64,000 nt of DNA. Source: Blastocatellia bacterium. Lineage in GTDB: Bacteria; Acidobacteriota; Blastocatellia; Pyrinomonadales; Pyrinomonadaceae. Below, piece by piece: positions 53,623 to 62,092 of the stretch. A program made the translations under genes and the position numbers. The notes under the pieces were generated by a model. The model did not search any database, was not told the DNA's origin, and saw only the letters and a program-made list of their open reading frames with translations. Location of the stretch: contig JAEUQK010000018.1 of the NCBI GenBank assembly GCA_016789265.1, positions 235,543 through 299,542 on the forward strand, read 5' to 3'. The first letter of the stretch is position 1. Every line of letters begins with the position of its first letter.

Positions 53623-54303
53623 TTATAACGCTGCCGCTGTTCTCTTTTCATTGATCTTGCCGACCATCTGATCGAAAACCTCCGACAGGTCGAGTTCGCT
53701 TGTGTCAATAACGACCGCATCATCGGCGATGGTCAGGGGCGAATCGGAGCGCGAAACATCGCGGGCGTCGCGTTCGTTTATTTCGGCGAGCGTCTGCTCG
53801 TAAGTGCTGACACGGCCCTTCGTCTTGTCCTCATCGAAACGGCGGCGGGCACGTGCTTCGGGCTTTGCGGTCAGGAAGAACTTGATGTCGGCGTTCGGAA
53901 ACACCACCGTACCGATGTCGCGGCCCTCGAGAACGCAGCCGGCCGGACTCTCTTCACCCAGTCGTCGCTGAAGTTCGACCATGGTCTTCCGCACATCGGA
54001 AATGGTGGAAACGACCGACGCTGCCTGCGCGATCTCAAGTGTCCGGATCGCGTCGGAAACATCGTCGCCATTCAGGAAAACTCTTAGCGAATCCGGTTCG
54101 CCTTTTAGTTCGATGCGGGCCGAGCGGGCAACTTCTGAAATGCGAGCCGGGTCGTCAAGCGATGAGCCGTCATTGATCGACGCCAGCGCGACGGCGCGGT
54201 ACATAGCTCCGGTATCGAGATAAAGCAAGCCGAATTTTCTGGCGAGCATCTTGCCGAGGGTAGATTTTCCGGCGCCCGAAGGGCCATCGATCGCAATGAT
54301 CAT
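53623..54303 (-). CDS. cmk: Cytidylate kinase
   Basis: A 226-residue nucleoside monophosphate kinase that phosphorylates CMP and dCMP. The P-loop is IAIDGPSGAGKSTLGKML; YLDTGAMYRAVAL and GRDIGTVVFPNADIKFFLTA are signature segments of Cmk. Length is typical. It lies 52 bases downstream of tRNA-Arg on the same strand. Confidence 0.95.
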   Translation of the reverse strand: MIIAIDGPSGAGKSTLGKMLARKFGLLYLDTGAMYRAVALASINDGSSLDDPARISEVARSARIELKGEPDSLRVFLNGDDVSDAIRTLEIAQAASVVSTISDVRKTMVELQRRLGEESPAGCVLEGRDIGTVVFPNADIKFFLTAKPEARARRRFDEDKTKGRVSTYEQTLAEINERDARDVSRSDSPLTIADDAVVIDTSELDLSEVFDQMVGKINEKRTAAAL

Positions 54304-54349
54304 CGATGTCTATTCTATCGAAAATCACGCGATTGTCATTTTCGAGAGT

Positions 54350-55252
54350 TCATTTGCGAAAGACCTTGACAGCACGATCTGGATAATCAGTTATGATGCC
54401 GTCCGGGCCGAACGCCTTCATCTTTTCCATGTCGGCGATCTCATTTACGGTCCATGGCACAAGCTTGATGCCGTTCTCGCGGCAGAATTTGATCGTTGCT
54501 TTGTCCAGGTAAGAAAAGTGAGGACTGTAAGAGTCAGGGATAAAACCAAGCCGTTCAATACTCTTTTCGATGCCGTCCTTATTGCCGACAAGCAAGGCAA
54601 CCTTCATCGATGTATCCAGTTTTCTTACTTCCTGAAGCGCACGCACGTCAAAGGACTGCACCTTCACCCGGGAATCCATTTTAGCCTTCTTGATCTCTTT
54701 GAGGACAAGGGCGGCAAACTCCGCAGGCGGCGGCTGGAATTTGCCGTCACCATCGGTTTCGACCTTTATCTCGATGTTGTATCGGGCGAGCGGGAGTTTC
54801 CTGGACTTTGTGAATTTATCGACGTCTTTGAACACTTCAGAAAGCAGCGGTTTGTAAGCCTTGATCTGCTTTTGTTCCGGAAACGCGGGATTGCCGAGGC
54901 TGCCCACGTCCCATTTCCTGATCTCCGCGTAGGTCATCAGAAAGATGTTGTTCTCACGTTCTTTTGACCTCTCGATCCTGCGGCCATTTGGGTCGAGCGA
55001 AATGACCGATGAGAACCACGGCTCATGCGAGACGACGACCTTTCTGTCCTTGCTTATGACCACGTCAAGCTCAAGCGTGTCGGCGCCGAGTTCGAGGGCC
55101 ATGATGAACGACTGGATGGTGTTTTCCGGCAGGTAGCCGCGGGCACCTCTATGCCCTTCGATACTGACCGGCGTAGCGGTTTGGCTTGTCACGAACGATG
55201 TGCAGATCAGAAAAGCAAGAATAAATGCGGCAATACGATGAATGTTTTTCAC
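54350..55252 (-). CDS. Exported glycerophosphodiester phosphodiesterase
   Basis: A 300-residue GDPD-family enzyme with signal peptide (IHRIAAFILAFLICTSFVTSQ). The catalytic segment IEGHRGARGYLPENT carries the metal-binding His and Glu, and ELDVVISKD with HEPW follows. The TIM-barrel end WTVNEIADMEKMKAFGPDGI is intact. It hydrolyses glycerophosphodiesters to glycerol 3-phosphate in the periplasm or outside, for phospholipid scavenging. Confidence 0.91.
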   Translation of the reverse strand: MKNIHRIAAFILAFLICTSFVTSQTATPVSIEGHRGARGYLPENTIQSFIMALELGADTLELDVVISKDRKVVVSHEPWFSSVISLDPNGRRIERSKERENNIFLMTYAEIRKWDVGSLGNPAFPEQKQIKAYKPLLSEVFKDVDKFTKSRKLPLARYNIEIKVETDGDGKFQPPPAEFAALVLKEIKKAKMDSRVKVQSFDVRALQEVRKLDTSMKVALLVGNKDGIEKSIERLGFIPDSYSPHFSYLDKATIKFCRENGIKLVPWTVNEIADMEKMKAFGPDGIITDYPDRAVKVFRK

Positions 55253-55292
55253 CCGATGAGTATATTCAAGGGAGGTTAACTATTTCTAAACA

Positions 55293-55646
55293 CTACTTCT
55301 GAGCGAACTCTGAACGAACGCCGGCGGGCAGCTTTTCGAAAACAAGCATATACGATTTGGTGATAAGGTCCTCGAGTTCGTCGTCGTCGAGCGCGTTTTT
55401 ATCCTCGACCGCGACCCAATGATAGCGGGCGACATAAGGAGCGGGGATTATACCTTCGCGTTCTGTCAATTCAGCGAATTTTTCGGGAGTACATTTGAAG
55501 GAGACCTTTTCAGCGATCGATGCATCCATTCCTGTGACGCAAAACATCTTCCCGCCGACCGAAAAACAAAGATCATTGCCCCATTTTACGTCTTCTGTCG
55601 AATGCGGGAATGAAAGACAAAACTCGCGTAATTCTTCGGTGTTCAT
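55293..55646 (-). CDS. MmcQ/YjbR family protein
   Basis: A 117-residue single-domain protein of the MmcQ/YjbR group: CLSFPHSTEDVKWGNDLCF, then VGGKMFCVTG and VSFKCTPEKFAELTEREGII, followed by YHWVAVEDKN. These small alpha/beta proteins have a CyaY-like fold and are sometimes called DNA-binding, without proven function. Start ATG 55646. Confidence 0.87.
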   Translation of the reverse strand: MNTEELREFCLSFPHSTEDVKWGNDLCFSVGGKMFCVTGMDASIAEKVSFKCTPEKFAELTEREGIIPAPYVARYHWVAVEDKNALDDDELEDLITKSYMLVFEKLPAGVRSEFAQK

Positions 55647-55707
55647 AATGCTTGGGTGAACTATGCCAGCGAACGATAATATACCGTGCTAACGGCCGAT
55701 GACAAGA

Positions 55708-56754
55708 TTATGTCAGGTCTTGATCTCGCAAAGTGTTCGTGATCACAGCTAGTGCTTCATCGACCTGACCGGAAGTAATGTCACAATGCGTGACCAAGCG
55801 AATGACGCTATCCCAACCAAACGCAAATATTCCATTCTCCCTTAGTTTATTGCAAATATCTGCCTGAGTCTTACCGGTTTTCGAAATATCGACGATCAAT
55901 ATGTTTGTGACGACAGTCTCAGGGTCGATGATCAGTTGCGGTATCTCGGCGAGTCCTTCGGCGAGGCGGCGAGCGTTGGCGTGATCTTCGTGAAGGCGTT
56001 TCGGCGATTCTTCAAGTGCGATCATGCCTGCAGCCGCTAGGATGCCCGCCTGCCGCATGCCCCCGCCGAGGCGTTTCCGCCACGAACGGGCCTCTTCGAT
56101 AAAGACACGCGAACCCATAAGTATCGAACCGATGGGAGCACCAAGCCCTTTTGATAAACAAAACTGGACAGAATCACAGTGGCGAGTCAACGCGGATACC
56201 GAAGTGTTCAAAGCGAGCGCGGCGTTGAAGATACGTGCACCGTCCAAATGGACAGATAATCCGGCCACGTGTGCCTTCTCGCAGATCTCGGCACAATGTT
56301 CGGCGGACATTACGGTGCCGCCTGCCATGTTGTGTGTGTTCTCAAGGCAAATGAGAGCGGTTCGTGAGCTATCGTAATCAGCTCCGAGACGAAGGCCTGT
56401 TTCGATCTCGTTCCATCTCAGATGTCCGGACCGGTCTTCGCTGCGAACCGGCCGGATAAGAACTCCGGAAATGATCGATGACGAGGCCATCTCATGCTGA
56501 AAGATATGGCTGCGGTCCTCCATTACTATCTCGTCGCCGGGCTTAGAGTGGACCTTCACGGCGATCTGGTTGCCCATACAGCCCGACGGGACGAACAATG
56601 CCGCTTCTTTTTCAAATATCTCGGCGGCGCGGTCCTGCAGGCGATTGACGGTCGGGTCTTCGCCAAATACGTCGTCGCCTACGTCAGCAGAGGCCATCGC
56701 AGCTCGCATCGCTCGGGTCGGTTTTGTGACGGTGTCGCTTCTTAGGTCGATCAT
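55708..56754 (-). CDS. ltaE: Low-specificity L-threonine aldolase
   Basis: A 348-residue fold-type I PLP enzyme that splits threonine (and allo-threonine) to glycine and acetaldehyde. It begins MIDLRSDTVTKPTRAMRAAM, contains GDDVFGEDPTVNRLQ, and the PLP Lys is in FCLSKGLGAPIGS. ATG 56754 is chosen because family members begin there; a GTG at 56772 adds six residues. No strong ribosome binding site is visible for either. Confidence 0.89.
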   Translation of the reverse strand: MIDLRSDTVTKPTRAMRAAMASADVGDDVFGEDPTVNRLQDRAAEIFEKEAALFVPSGCMGNQIAVKVHSKPGDEIVMEDRSHIFQHEMASSSIISGVLIRPVRSEDRSGHLRWNEIETGLRLGADYDSSRTALICLENTHNMAGGTVMSAEHCAEICEKAHVAGLSVHLDGARIFNAALALNTSVSALTRHCDSVQFCLSKGLGAPIGSILMGSRVFIEEARSWRKRLGGGMRQAGILAAAGMIALEESPKRLHEDHANARRLAEGLAEIPQLIIDPETVVTNILIVDISKTGKTQADICNKLRENGIFAFGWDSVIRLVTHCDITSGQVDEALAVITNTLRDQDLT

Positions 56755-56806
56755 CTTAATAGATTTTGCCACGAAGGCGGCGACGGGAGAACCGCATGGG
56801 GCCGAA

Positions 56807-56836
56807 TTGTAATTAGTACGCGAGCGAGCCTATAAT
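56807..56836 (+). promoter_or_regulatory. Probable promoter of the amidohydrolase gene
   Basis: TTGTAA (56807-56812) and TATAAT (56831-56836) are separated by 18 bases, the spacing also used by the fad and ilv promoters here. It faces the amidohydrolase, whose ATG lies 39 bases after the -10. Confidence 0.5.
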
Positions 56837-56875
56837 CGCCAAGTTCCATTACCTTACTCATTTCCAAATAAAAAT

Positions 56876-58213
56876 ATGTCGAAATTTCGCAGATCGTTGG
56901 TTGTCGTGTTCTCCCTGTTGGTATCTGTTGCAGTTGTCTCGGCCCAGGGTGTCGGTGCCCCGGGAGAGCGAAAAGGGGCAGGGATCGTCGTCCTTAAAGC
57001 AGCCCGGATCATCGACGGAACGGGCGCGCCGCCGATCCTGAATGGAGCAGTTGTGATAAGCGACGACAAGATAATGGCGATCGGTTCGCTCGCGAGCATT
57101 ACTGTACCGGCGGGAACGAAGACGATCGACCTTGGCGATGTAACGCTGATGCCCGGTTTTATCGATTCGCATACGCACATAATAGGCCGAGTCCTCGGTG
57201 ACCCGAACGGCGACGGTGCCCGAGTGCGTGATTTCGATTCGTTTGGAGCGATACTCGGCGTTCGCAATGCAGAGAAAACACTGATGGGAGGATTTACGAC
57301 CATTCGAAACGTCGGTGCCGGAAATTTCGACGATATGTCGTTAAAACGGGCGATCAACGAAGGTTGGATAGCCGGGCCAAGAATGGTGGCCGCGGGACAT
57401 TCGATCGGGATCACGGGCGGGCATTGCGACGAGAACGGATTCAAACCGGGACTTGCTGACGGCGATTACAAAACGGGAATCGCCGACGGGCCGGAACAGG
57501 TGCGTGCGGCAGTTAGATATCAGGTAAAGTACGGGGCAGATGTTATCAAGACGTGCGCTACGGGCGGCGTCCTGAGCGAAGGAGATGCGGTCGGAGCGAC
57601 GCAATACACATTTGAAGAGCTCAAGGCAATGGTCGATGAGGCGCATAAACTCGAACGTAAAGTGGCAGCTCACGCGCACGGGACCGAAGGCATCAAGATC
57701 GCCGTACGCGCGGGCGTCTCGTCGATCGAGCATGGTTCATTCCTCGATGAGGAAGGAGCAAAGCTGATGGCCGAAAAAGGAACGTTCCTTGTGCCGACGC
57801 TGATGGCCGGCGAGACCGTGGAAAGTCTTGCGAAGAACAATGTGCTTCGCGGCTTTCGCGCCGAAAAAGCATTGGCCGCGGCCGCCGCGATGAGGCACGC
57901 GATAAAGCTGGCTGTTGCGAACAAAGTTATGATCGCACTCGGCACCGACGCAGGCGTAATACCGCATGGGACAAATGCTCACGAGTTCACCCTGATGGTC
58001 GAATGGGGCGGGATGAAGCCGATGGACGCTATTCAGGCGGGAACTCTGAACGCAGCAAAGCTGTTGGGTTTGGACAAAACGATCGGTTCGCTGTCCGTCG
58101 GGAAGTTTGCCGATATCGTCGCGGTTCCGGGCGATCCGCTAACCGACATCAAACGGATGGAAAACGTCGTCTTTGTTATGAAGAACGGCGCGATCTACAA
58201 AAGCTCGAAGTGA
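56876..58213 (+). CDS. Exported amidohydrolase (Xaa-Pro dipeptidase-like)
   Basis: A 445-residue metal-dependent hydrolase. After the signal peptide (SLVVVFSLLVSVAVVSAQ) comes the small beta domain (ARIIDGTGAPPILNGAVVIS), then PGFIDSHTHI with the first metal histidines. VIKTCATGG should hold the metal-bridging Lys, and HAHGTEG, SSIEHG and LGTDAGV hold the remaining ligands. This subgroup includes carboxypeptidases that release residues from Xaa-Pro or Xaa-Arg dipeptides. It joins the many exported peptidases here. No ribosome binding site is visible. Confidence 0.9.
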   Translation: MSKFRRSLVVVFSLLVSVAVVSAQGVGAPGERKGAGIVVLKAARIIDGTGAPPILNGAVVISDDKIMAIGSLASITVPAGTKTIDLGDVTLMPGFIDSHTHIIGRVLGDPNGDGARVRDFDSFGAILGVRNAEKTLMGGFTTIRNVGAGNFDDMSLKRAINEGWIAGPRMVAAGHSIGITGGHCDENGFKPGLADGDYKTGIADGPEQVRAAVRYQVKYGADVIKTCATGGVLSEGDAVGATQYTFEELKAMVDEAHKLERKVAAHAHGTEGIKIAVRAGVSSIEHGSFLDEEGAKLMAEKGTFLVPTLMAGETVESLAKNNVLRGFRAEKALAAAAAMRHAIKLAVANKVMIALGTDAGVIPHGTNAHEFTLMVEWGGMKPMDAIQAGTLNAAKLLGLDKTIGSLSVGKFADIVAVPGDPLTDIKRMENVVFVMKNGAIYKSSK

Positions 58214-58231
58214 TCGAGCCGATCTAAGGAT

Positions 58232-59140
58232 CTAGCTTCGAAATCCGTTTAGATCCCAACCGGCCCTTTTCCCTCCCGCCTGGTAAGCAGATTTCAGAAA
58301 TTCGAGAACCGCTGCTTCAGGATCGACGGCGTTTCTAACATCGTCGTACATAAGCAATGCCAGGTGAGCGCCGTTCGATCCGGCCCATTTTGCCGCGGGC
58401 GGCGAGAGCGGTTCTTCCGTAAGTCCGGCAGGTTCTGGGGCTGTGTAGGAGTAGAATGCGGGTGCAGCCACACTATTTTCTTTATCGTCGCCGAACCAGA
58501 AGCCGAAACTGATCACCTCATGCGAATAAGCTTCGCGCTCGACCATCCCGGCACCTTCGCGGGGCGTGACGCGTTTTCCCGAAAACCTAGTCAACGCAAG
58601 GTCGAAACTGTGCCAGAACATATGGACAGGCGTCGATTTGCCGCAAAAGCGTCCTCGAAACTCGTTCAGGATGCAGTCGACCGTTACCAGTGTTTGATGA
58701 AACCTCTCGACGTACTCTTTGTCGTATGACTTGTTCTCGGTGTCTTCGGGAAACGGCGTCGTCGAAGGAGCTTCGTAGGGAATTGGCTTGATCTTTGGGT
58801 CAATGCCAAGTTTCGCAAGGTTGAGAAAAATGCTGCTGTAAAAATCGGCAACGGTGAGTCCGTCGTAAAGTGCGAAATCTTCAAGCCGGCCGTCGCTCAA
58901 CCTGATCTCTAAAAGGTGTTTGTGAAGATCGAATTCGATCTCGAAATTACCGTCGGAATAGGGAATAGTCCGCGTCGAAAGTCCGCGCGGCGTTACGTAG
59001 AGCGGAACATGCCACCAGTGATTGATCCACGGGTGCATCCCAAGACGGATCTTGCCGACGATCTGGCAGAATAGATGCAGCGTATTCTTGGTTGGCCGCC
59101 AGGCGTCAAGCGGGATCTCGGGGTATGCTCTTTCGTTCAT
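58232..59140 (-). CDS. DUF5996 family protein
   Basis: A 302-residue cytosolic protein matching the DUF5996 family: PLDAWRPTKNTLHLFCQIVG at the start, then HPWINHWWHVPLYVTPRGLS, and the HMFWHSFDLALTRFSGKR region in the middle with SHEVISFGFWFGDD. Multiple His and Trp residues suggest a metal or cofactor site, but the function is unknown. It is convergent with the amidohydrolase. Confidence 0.85.
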   Translation of the reverse strand: MNERAYPEIPLDAWRPTKNTLHLFCQIVGKIRLGMHPWINHWWHVPLYVTPRGLSTRTIPYSDGNFEIEFDLHKHLLEIRLSDGRLEDFALYDGLTVADFYSSIFLNLAKLGIDPKIKPIPYEAPSTTPFPEDTENKSYDKEYVERFHQTLVTVDCILNEFRGRFCGKSTPVHMFWHSFDLALTRFSGKRVTPREGAGMVEREAYSHEVISFGFWFGDDKENSVAAPAFYSYTAPEPAGLTEEPLSPPAAKWAGSNGAHLALLMYDDVRNAVDPEAAVLEFLKSAYQAGGKRAGWDLNGFRS

Positions 59141-59172
59141 TTTTTTAGGATCGGCCGTTACCCTTTCGGGCC

Positions 59173-59445
59173 TCAGGCACTTGGCAAAGTCTCATAAAAC
59201 CTGTCATCGACAAAACAGTATCCCCAAACTTCGCCCGGCTCGATCGATCTGACTATAGGATGGGCTGATTCGTTATAGTGCCGTGTTGCGTGTTTATTCG
59301 GCGAACTGTCGCAACAGCCCACGTGGCCGCATGACATGCACATGCGCAGGTGGACCCATCGTCCGCCGATCTTCAGGCAATCTTCACAGCCCTCTGAACT
59401 CGGCGTCACCGATCTTATTTCCGAAAGATGCTCGCATCCGTTCAT
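59173..59445 (-). CDS. UBP-type zinc finger protein
   Basis: A 90-residue protein consisting of one ZnF-UBP domain: GCEHLSEIRS, then GCEDCLKIGGRWVHLRMCMS, then CGHVGCCDSSPNKHATRHY, with the eight or so Cys/His ligands. In eukaryotes this domain binds ubiquitin C-termini; the bacterial version has no known partner. ATG 59445 follows GGAG by seven bases; the track start 33 bases further upstream has no support. Confidence 0.87.
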   Translation of the reverse strand: MNGCEHLSEIRSVTPSSEGCEDCLKIGGRWVHLRMCMSCGHVGCCDSSPNKHATRHYNESAHPIVRSIEPGEVWGYCFVDDRFYETLPSA

Positions 59446-59652
59446 TTCTTGTCTCCGGGTTTGTCTCAGCATTATCAACCTTTATAGGGAACATTTCAAA
59501 AATTCCGGATATCCCGGCAATTCCGGACACGATCGTTCGCGACATCGCATCAGGAGTACACGCCATAGAGATCAACGCCTGCGTCAAATTTCGTTGACAT
59601 AGATCCCGATTTGAAATAGATTTGCCAAACTAAATCCAGAGGAGAATAAACT

Positions 59653-60111
59653 ATGAGCGATGTAAATCCGATACCGAAAGGATACGAAGGAATAACCCCA
59701 TACCTTATTTGCCGAAATGCCGAAGCTGCGATCGAATTTTATAAACGAGCGTTCGGAGCGGAAGAACTTTACCGCATCGGCCAGCCCGGGATGGTAGGGC
59801 ACGCCGAAATGAAAATAGGCAACGCGATATTCATGCTGGCGGACGAATTTCCACCGATGGCGGTCAGCCCTGAAACGGTCGGCGGTTCGGGCGTTAGCCT
59901 TTACATCTACGTTGAGGATGTCGATTCGTTTACCGAGAAAGCCGTCGCCGAAGGGCTCGAGGTGTTGAAGCCCGTGGCGGACCAGTTTTACGGTGACCGG
60001 TCGGGACACTTCAAGGATCCGTTCGGTCATCTCTGGGGATTTGCCACGCACAAGGAAGATCTTACGCCTGAAGAGATAGGCGAACGCGCAAAGGCTGCTC
60101 ACGGCGGGTAA
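59653..60111 (+). CDS. VOC (glyoxalase/bleomycin-resistance) family protein
   Basis: A 152-residue protein of the PhnB-like VOC branch: GYEGITPYLICRNAEAAIEF with AFGAEELYRIGQPG, HAEMKIGNAIFMLADEFP and the ending DRSGHFKDPFGHLWGFATH. Metal-binding His and Glu are present in the expected strands. The activity is not predictable. It lies directly upstream of the DUF2461 gene, six bp apart. Confidence 0.88.
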   Translation: MSDVNPIPKGYEGITPYLICRNAEAAIEFYKRAFGAEELYRIGQPGMVGHAEMKIGNAIFMLADEFPPMAVSPETVGGSGVSLYIYVEDVDSFTEKAVAEGLEVLKPVADQFYGDRSGHFKDPFGHLWGFATHKEDLTPEEIGERAKAAHGG

Positions 60112-60117
60112 CGAAGT

Positions 60118-60774
60118 ATGATCGAACGCGAAACCATCGATTTCCTGAAAAAACTCGAAAAGAACAACAACCGAGAATGGTTCAATTTGAACAAGAATGC
60201 CTTTGTGAAGGCCAACGACAATGTCATCGCTGTCACAGGTGATCTTATCGGGCGGATCTCGAAATTTGACGCGGCTGTCGCCGGACTCGATCCGAAGTCA
60301 TGCGTTTTTCGCATCTATCGTGACGTTCGATTCTCGAAAGACAAAAGTCCATATAAGACCAATCTCGGCGCGTTCATCGCACCGGGCGGCCGCAAGGCAA
60401 TGTCGCCCGGATATTACTTTCACGTTCAGCCGAAGATGTTCTTCTCGGCCGCGGGCAAACATATGCCTGACGCTGGCGAGCTATTGAAGATCCGGACTTA
60501 CATCGACAAGAACACGAAGGAATTTTTCAAGATCGTCGAGGTCAAGAAATTTCTCGATCGGTTTGGCGGATTTCACAGCGACCGTCTCTCTAAACCTCCT
60601 AAGGGTTTTTCGGCAGATCACCCGGCGATCGAATACCTAAAATTCAAATCCTTCACGGTCGGCGAAGAGTTTCCCGAGGCTGCTGCCGCGAGCAAAGACT
60701 ATCCGAAATTGCTTGCAGACAGCTTCAGAGCCGCCTATCCGCTGGTTACGTTCCTGCGCAACGCCCTTCGCTAA
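60118..60774 (+). CDS. DUF2461 (TIGR02453) family protein
   Basis: A 218-residue protein of a widespread family of unknown function. Conserved segments are TIDFLKKLEKNNNREWFNLN, FRIYRDVRFSKDKSPYKTNL and SPGYYFHVQPKMFFSAAGK. It has no signal peptide. It shares a transcript with the VOC gene and converges with decayed genes on the other strand. Confidence 0.9.
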   Translation: MIERETIDFLKKLEKNNNREWFNLNKNAFVKANDNVIAVTGDLIGRISKFDAAVAGLDPKSCVFRIYRDVRFSKDKSPYKTNLGAFIAPGGRKAMSPGYYFHVQPKMFFSAAGKHMPDAGELLKIRTYIDKNTKEFFKIVEVKKFLDRFGGFHSDRLSKPPKGFSADHPAIEYLKFKSFTVGEEFPEAAAASKDYPKLLADSFRAAYPLVTFLRNALR

Positions 60775-60796
60775 TGACAAATGGAGTGGGATTCTT

Positions 60797-61176
60797 TCAG
60801 AGCTTCCGCGGTTCGTCATTAAGCTGCTTTGCGTCCGTAAATACGAACATATGCGAGATTCGCGGCATCGGCCCAGTGAGTTTCGCTTTTCGACGGTCTC
60901 GTCAAACGTCCGGTCGCCAAGATCAAGTCCGATCCGCAATTCCTTTGGCTTAATGTTTATCGCGGCAAACTCGCGGTTTTCGAGTATCGAAACGTACGTC
61001 TTTTTGGGAAGAACGGTCGAGTTCGGGAATTGTTTTTTAACTAATTTGAGAAAGGCTTCGTAAAGCGGTCTCATTTCGACGGCTTTTGCGAACTGGCTCT
61101 CCAGCAGGCCGTCGGTGCTTTGGTAAACCGGCTTGCCGCCGTTTACGTGAATGCCCGCGAGAAGTGAGGCGTCCAT
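60797..61176 (-). pseudogene. DUF5655-like gene with frameshift
   Basis: The frame from ATG 61176 reads MDASLLAGIHVNGGKPVYQS, then MRPLYEAFLKLVKKQFPNST, then LPKKTYVSILENREFAAINI and RIGLDLGDRTFDETVEK, matching DUF5655-type domains. After VEK the family continues in another frame as KLTGPMPRISHMFVFTDAKQ to a stop at 60797. One missing base near 60885 (AAGGCG expected, AAGCG seen) explains both. The gene also runs into the truncated AraC gene upstream. It is either a recent pseudogene or a sequencing error. Confidence 0.65.
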
Positions 61177-61496
61177 GTGTCCGGGAATGGAAAGAACGGA
61201 GCCGCTTTTCCCTTTTTGAAAGAGATGACCATCATCGCGGCGCCGCTGCCCGACGGGATCGTGATCGGTTCGGTCCGCACGCCCGAAGTCCAAATACGGT
61301 TACATGCCTGGATCTCTTTTAGCGTGTGGTTATCATAAATGAACTGAGGTGAGTCGTGAAAATCGATGAGGATCTCGGTATCTCCATTCGGCAGAAAACG
61401 ATCGACGGTGTGAGCATGTTCGACGCGTTCGAAGTAAATGAATGCGTCGATGAACTCGCTGAGCGGACGGAGTGGAATGTGTACCCGAAAGATCAT
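61143..61496 (-). pseudogene. AraC-type regulator, N-terminal fragment
   Basis: A 117-codon frame matching the N-terminal sensor part of AraC-family regulators of the DUF6597 type: IPLRPLSEFIDAFIYFERVE, then VDRFLPNGDTEILIDF, then SGVRTEPITIPSGSGAAMMV. After KAAPFFPFP it ends abruptly, and no helix-turn-helix domain follows in any frame before the DUF5655 sequence begins. The regulator has apparently lost its DNA-binding half by a deletion that joined two genes. Confidence 0.65.
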
Positions 61497-61522
61497 CTTC
61501 GGTTATTGCCTTGATGGCCGAA

Positions 61523-61978
61523 CTATTTGAAGTCCTCGTTTTCAAGTTCGCGGATCTTATCGACCCGTCGTTCGTGCCGTCCGCTTTCAAAATTCGCGGC
61601 GAAAAACGCCTTTACGATGTTTGCTGCATCGTTTTCAGTAACAAAACGAGCAGGCAGTGAAAGGATATTGGCATCATTGTGCTGACGCGCAAGGCTTGCG
61701 ATCTCCGGGCTCCATGCGACAGCAGCGCGTACGCCTTTTACTTTGTTTGCGGCGATCGCCATTCCGGTCCCCGAACCGCAAACGAGAACGCCCTGATCAT
61801 ATTCGCCGGACGCGACGCCCTCTGCGACCTTCTTTGCATAATCGGGATAATCGACGCTTTCAGCAGAAGTCGTGCCCAGATCGACGTATTCGATACCGAG
61901 TTCATCAAGGGTCTTTTTGACCTTTTCCTTTTCCTCAAAACCCGCGTGGTCTGCGGCCAGTCCAATTTTCTTTGCCAT
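61523..61978 (-). CDS. rpiB: Ribose 5-phosphate isomerase B
   Basis: A 151-residue isomerase of the RpiB/LacAB family that interconverts ribose 5-phosphate and ribulose 5-phosphate. It has LAADHAGFEEKE at the start, the DYPDYAKKVAEGV segment, LVCGSGTGMAIAANKVKGVR with the catalytic Cys, and ARQHNDANILSLPARFV. Length is typical. ATG 61978 (MAKKIGLAADHAG) is preferred over an upstream start at 62014. Confidence 0.93.
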   Translation of the reverse strand: MAKKIGLAADHAGFEEKEKVKKTLDELGIEYVDLGTTSAESVDYPDYAKKVAEGVASGEYDQGVLVCGSGTGMAIAANKVKGVRAAVAWSPEIASLARQHNDANILSLPARFVTENDAANIVKAFFAANFESGRHERRVDKIRELENEDFK

Positions 61979-62092
61979 AACGTGAATCTTAGCCTGTAAC
62001 GAATCGAGTTCCAAGACGAAGACAGGAATGGCGAATTACGTTGTCTCCACATTCGGTTTCAAACTATAATCGATGCTGCATTCCGTCCGCTG

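Noticed and set aside
56755..56780. GTGGCAAAATC at the threonine aldolase start, resembling the GxxExxY repeat end
   Set aside because: Only about 9 of 13 bases match, there is no partner repeat and no gene of that family nearby; likely chance.
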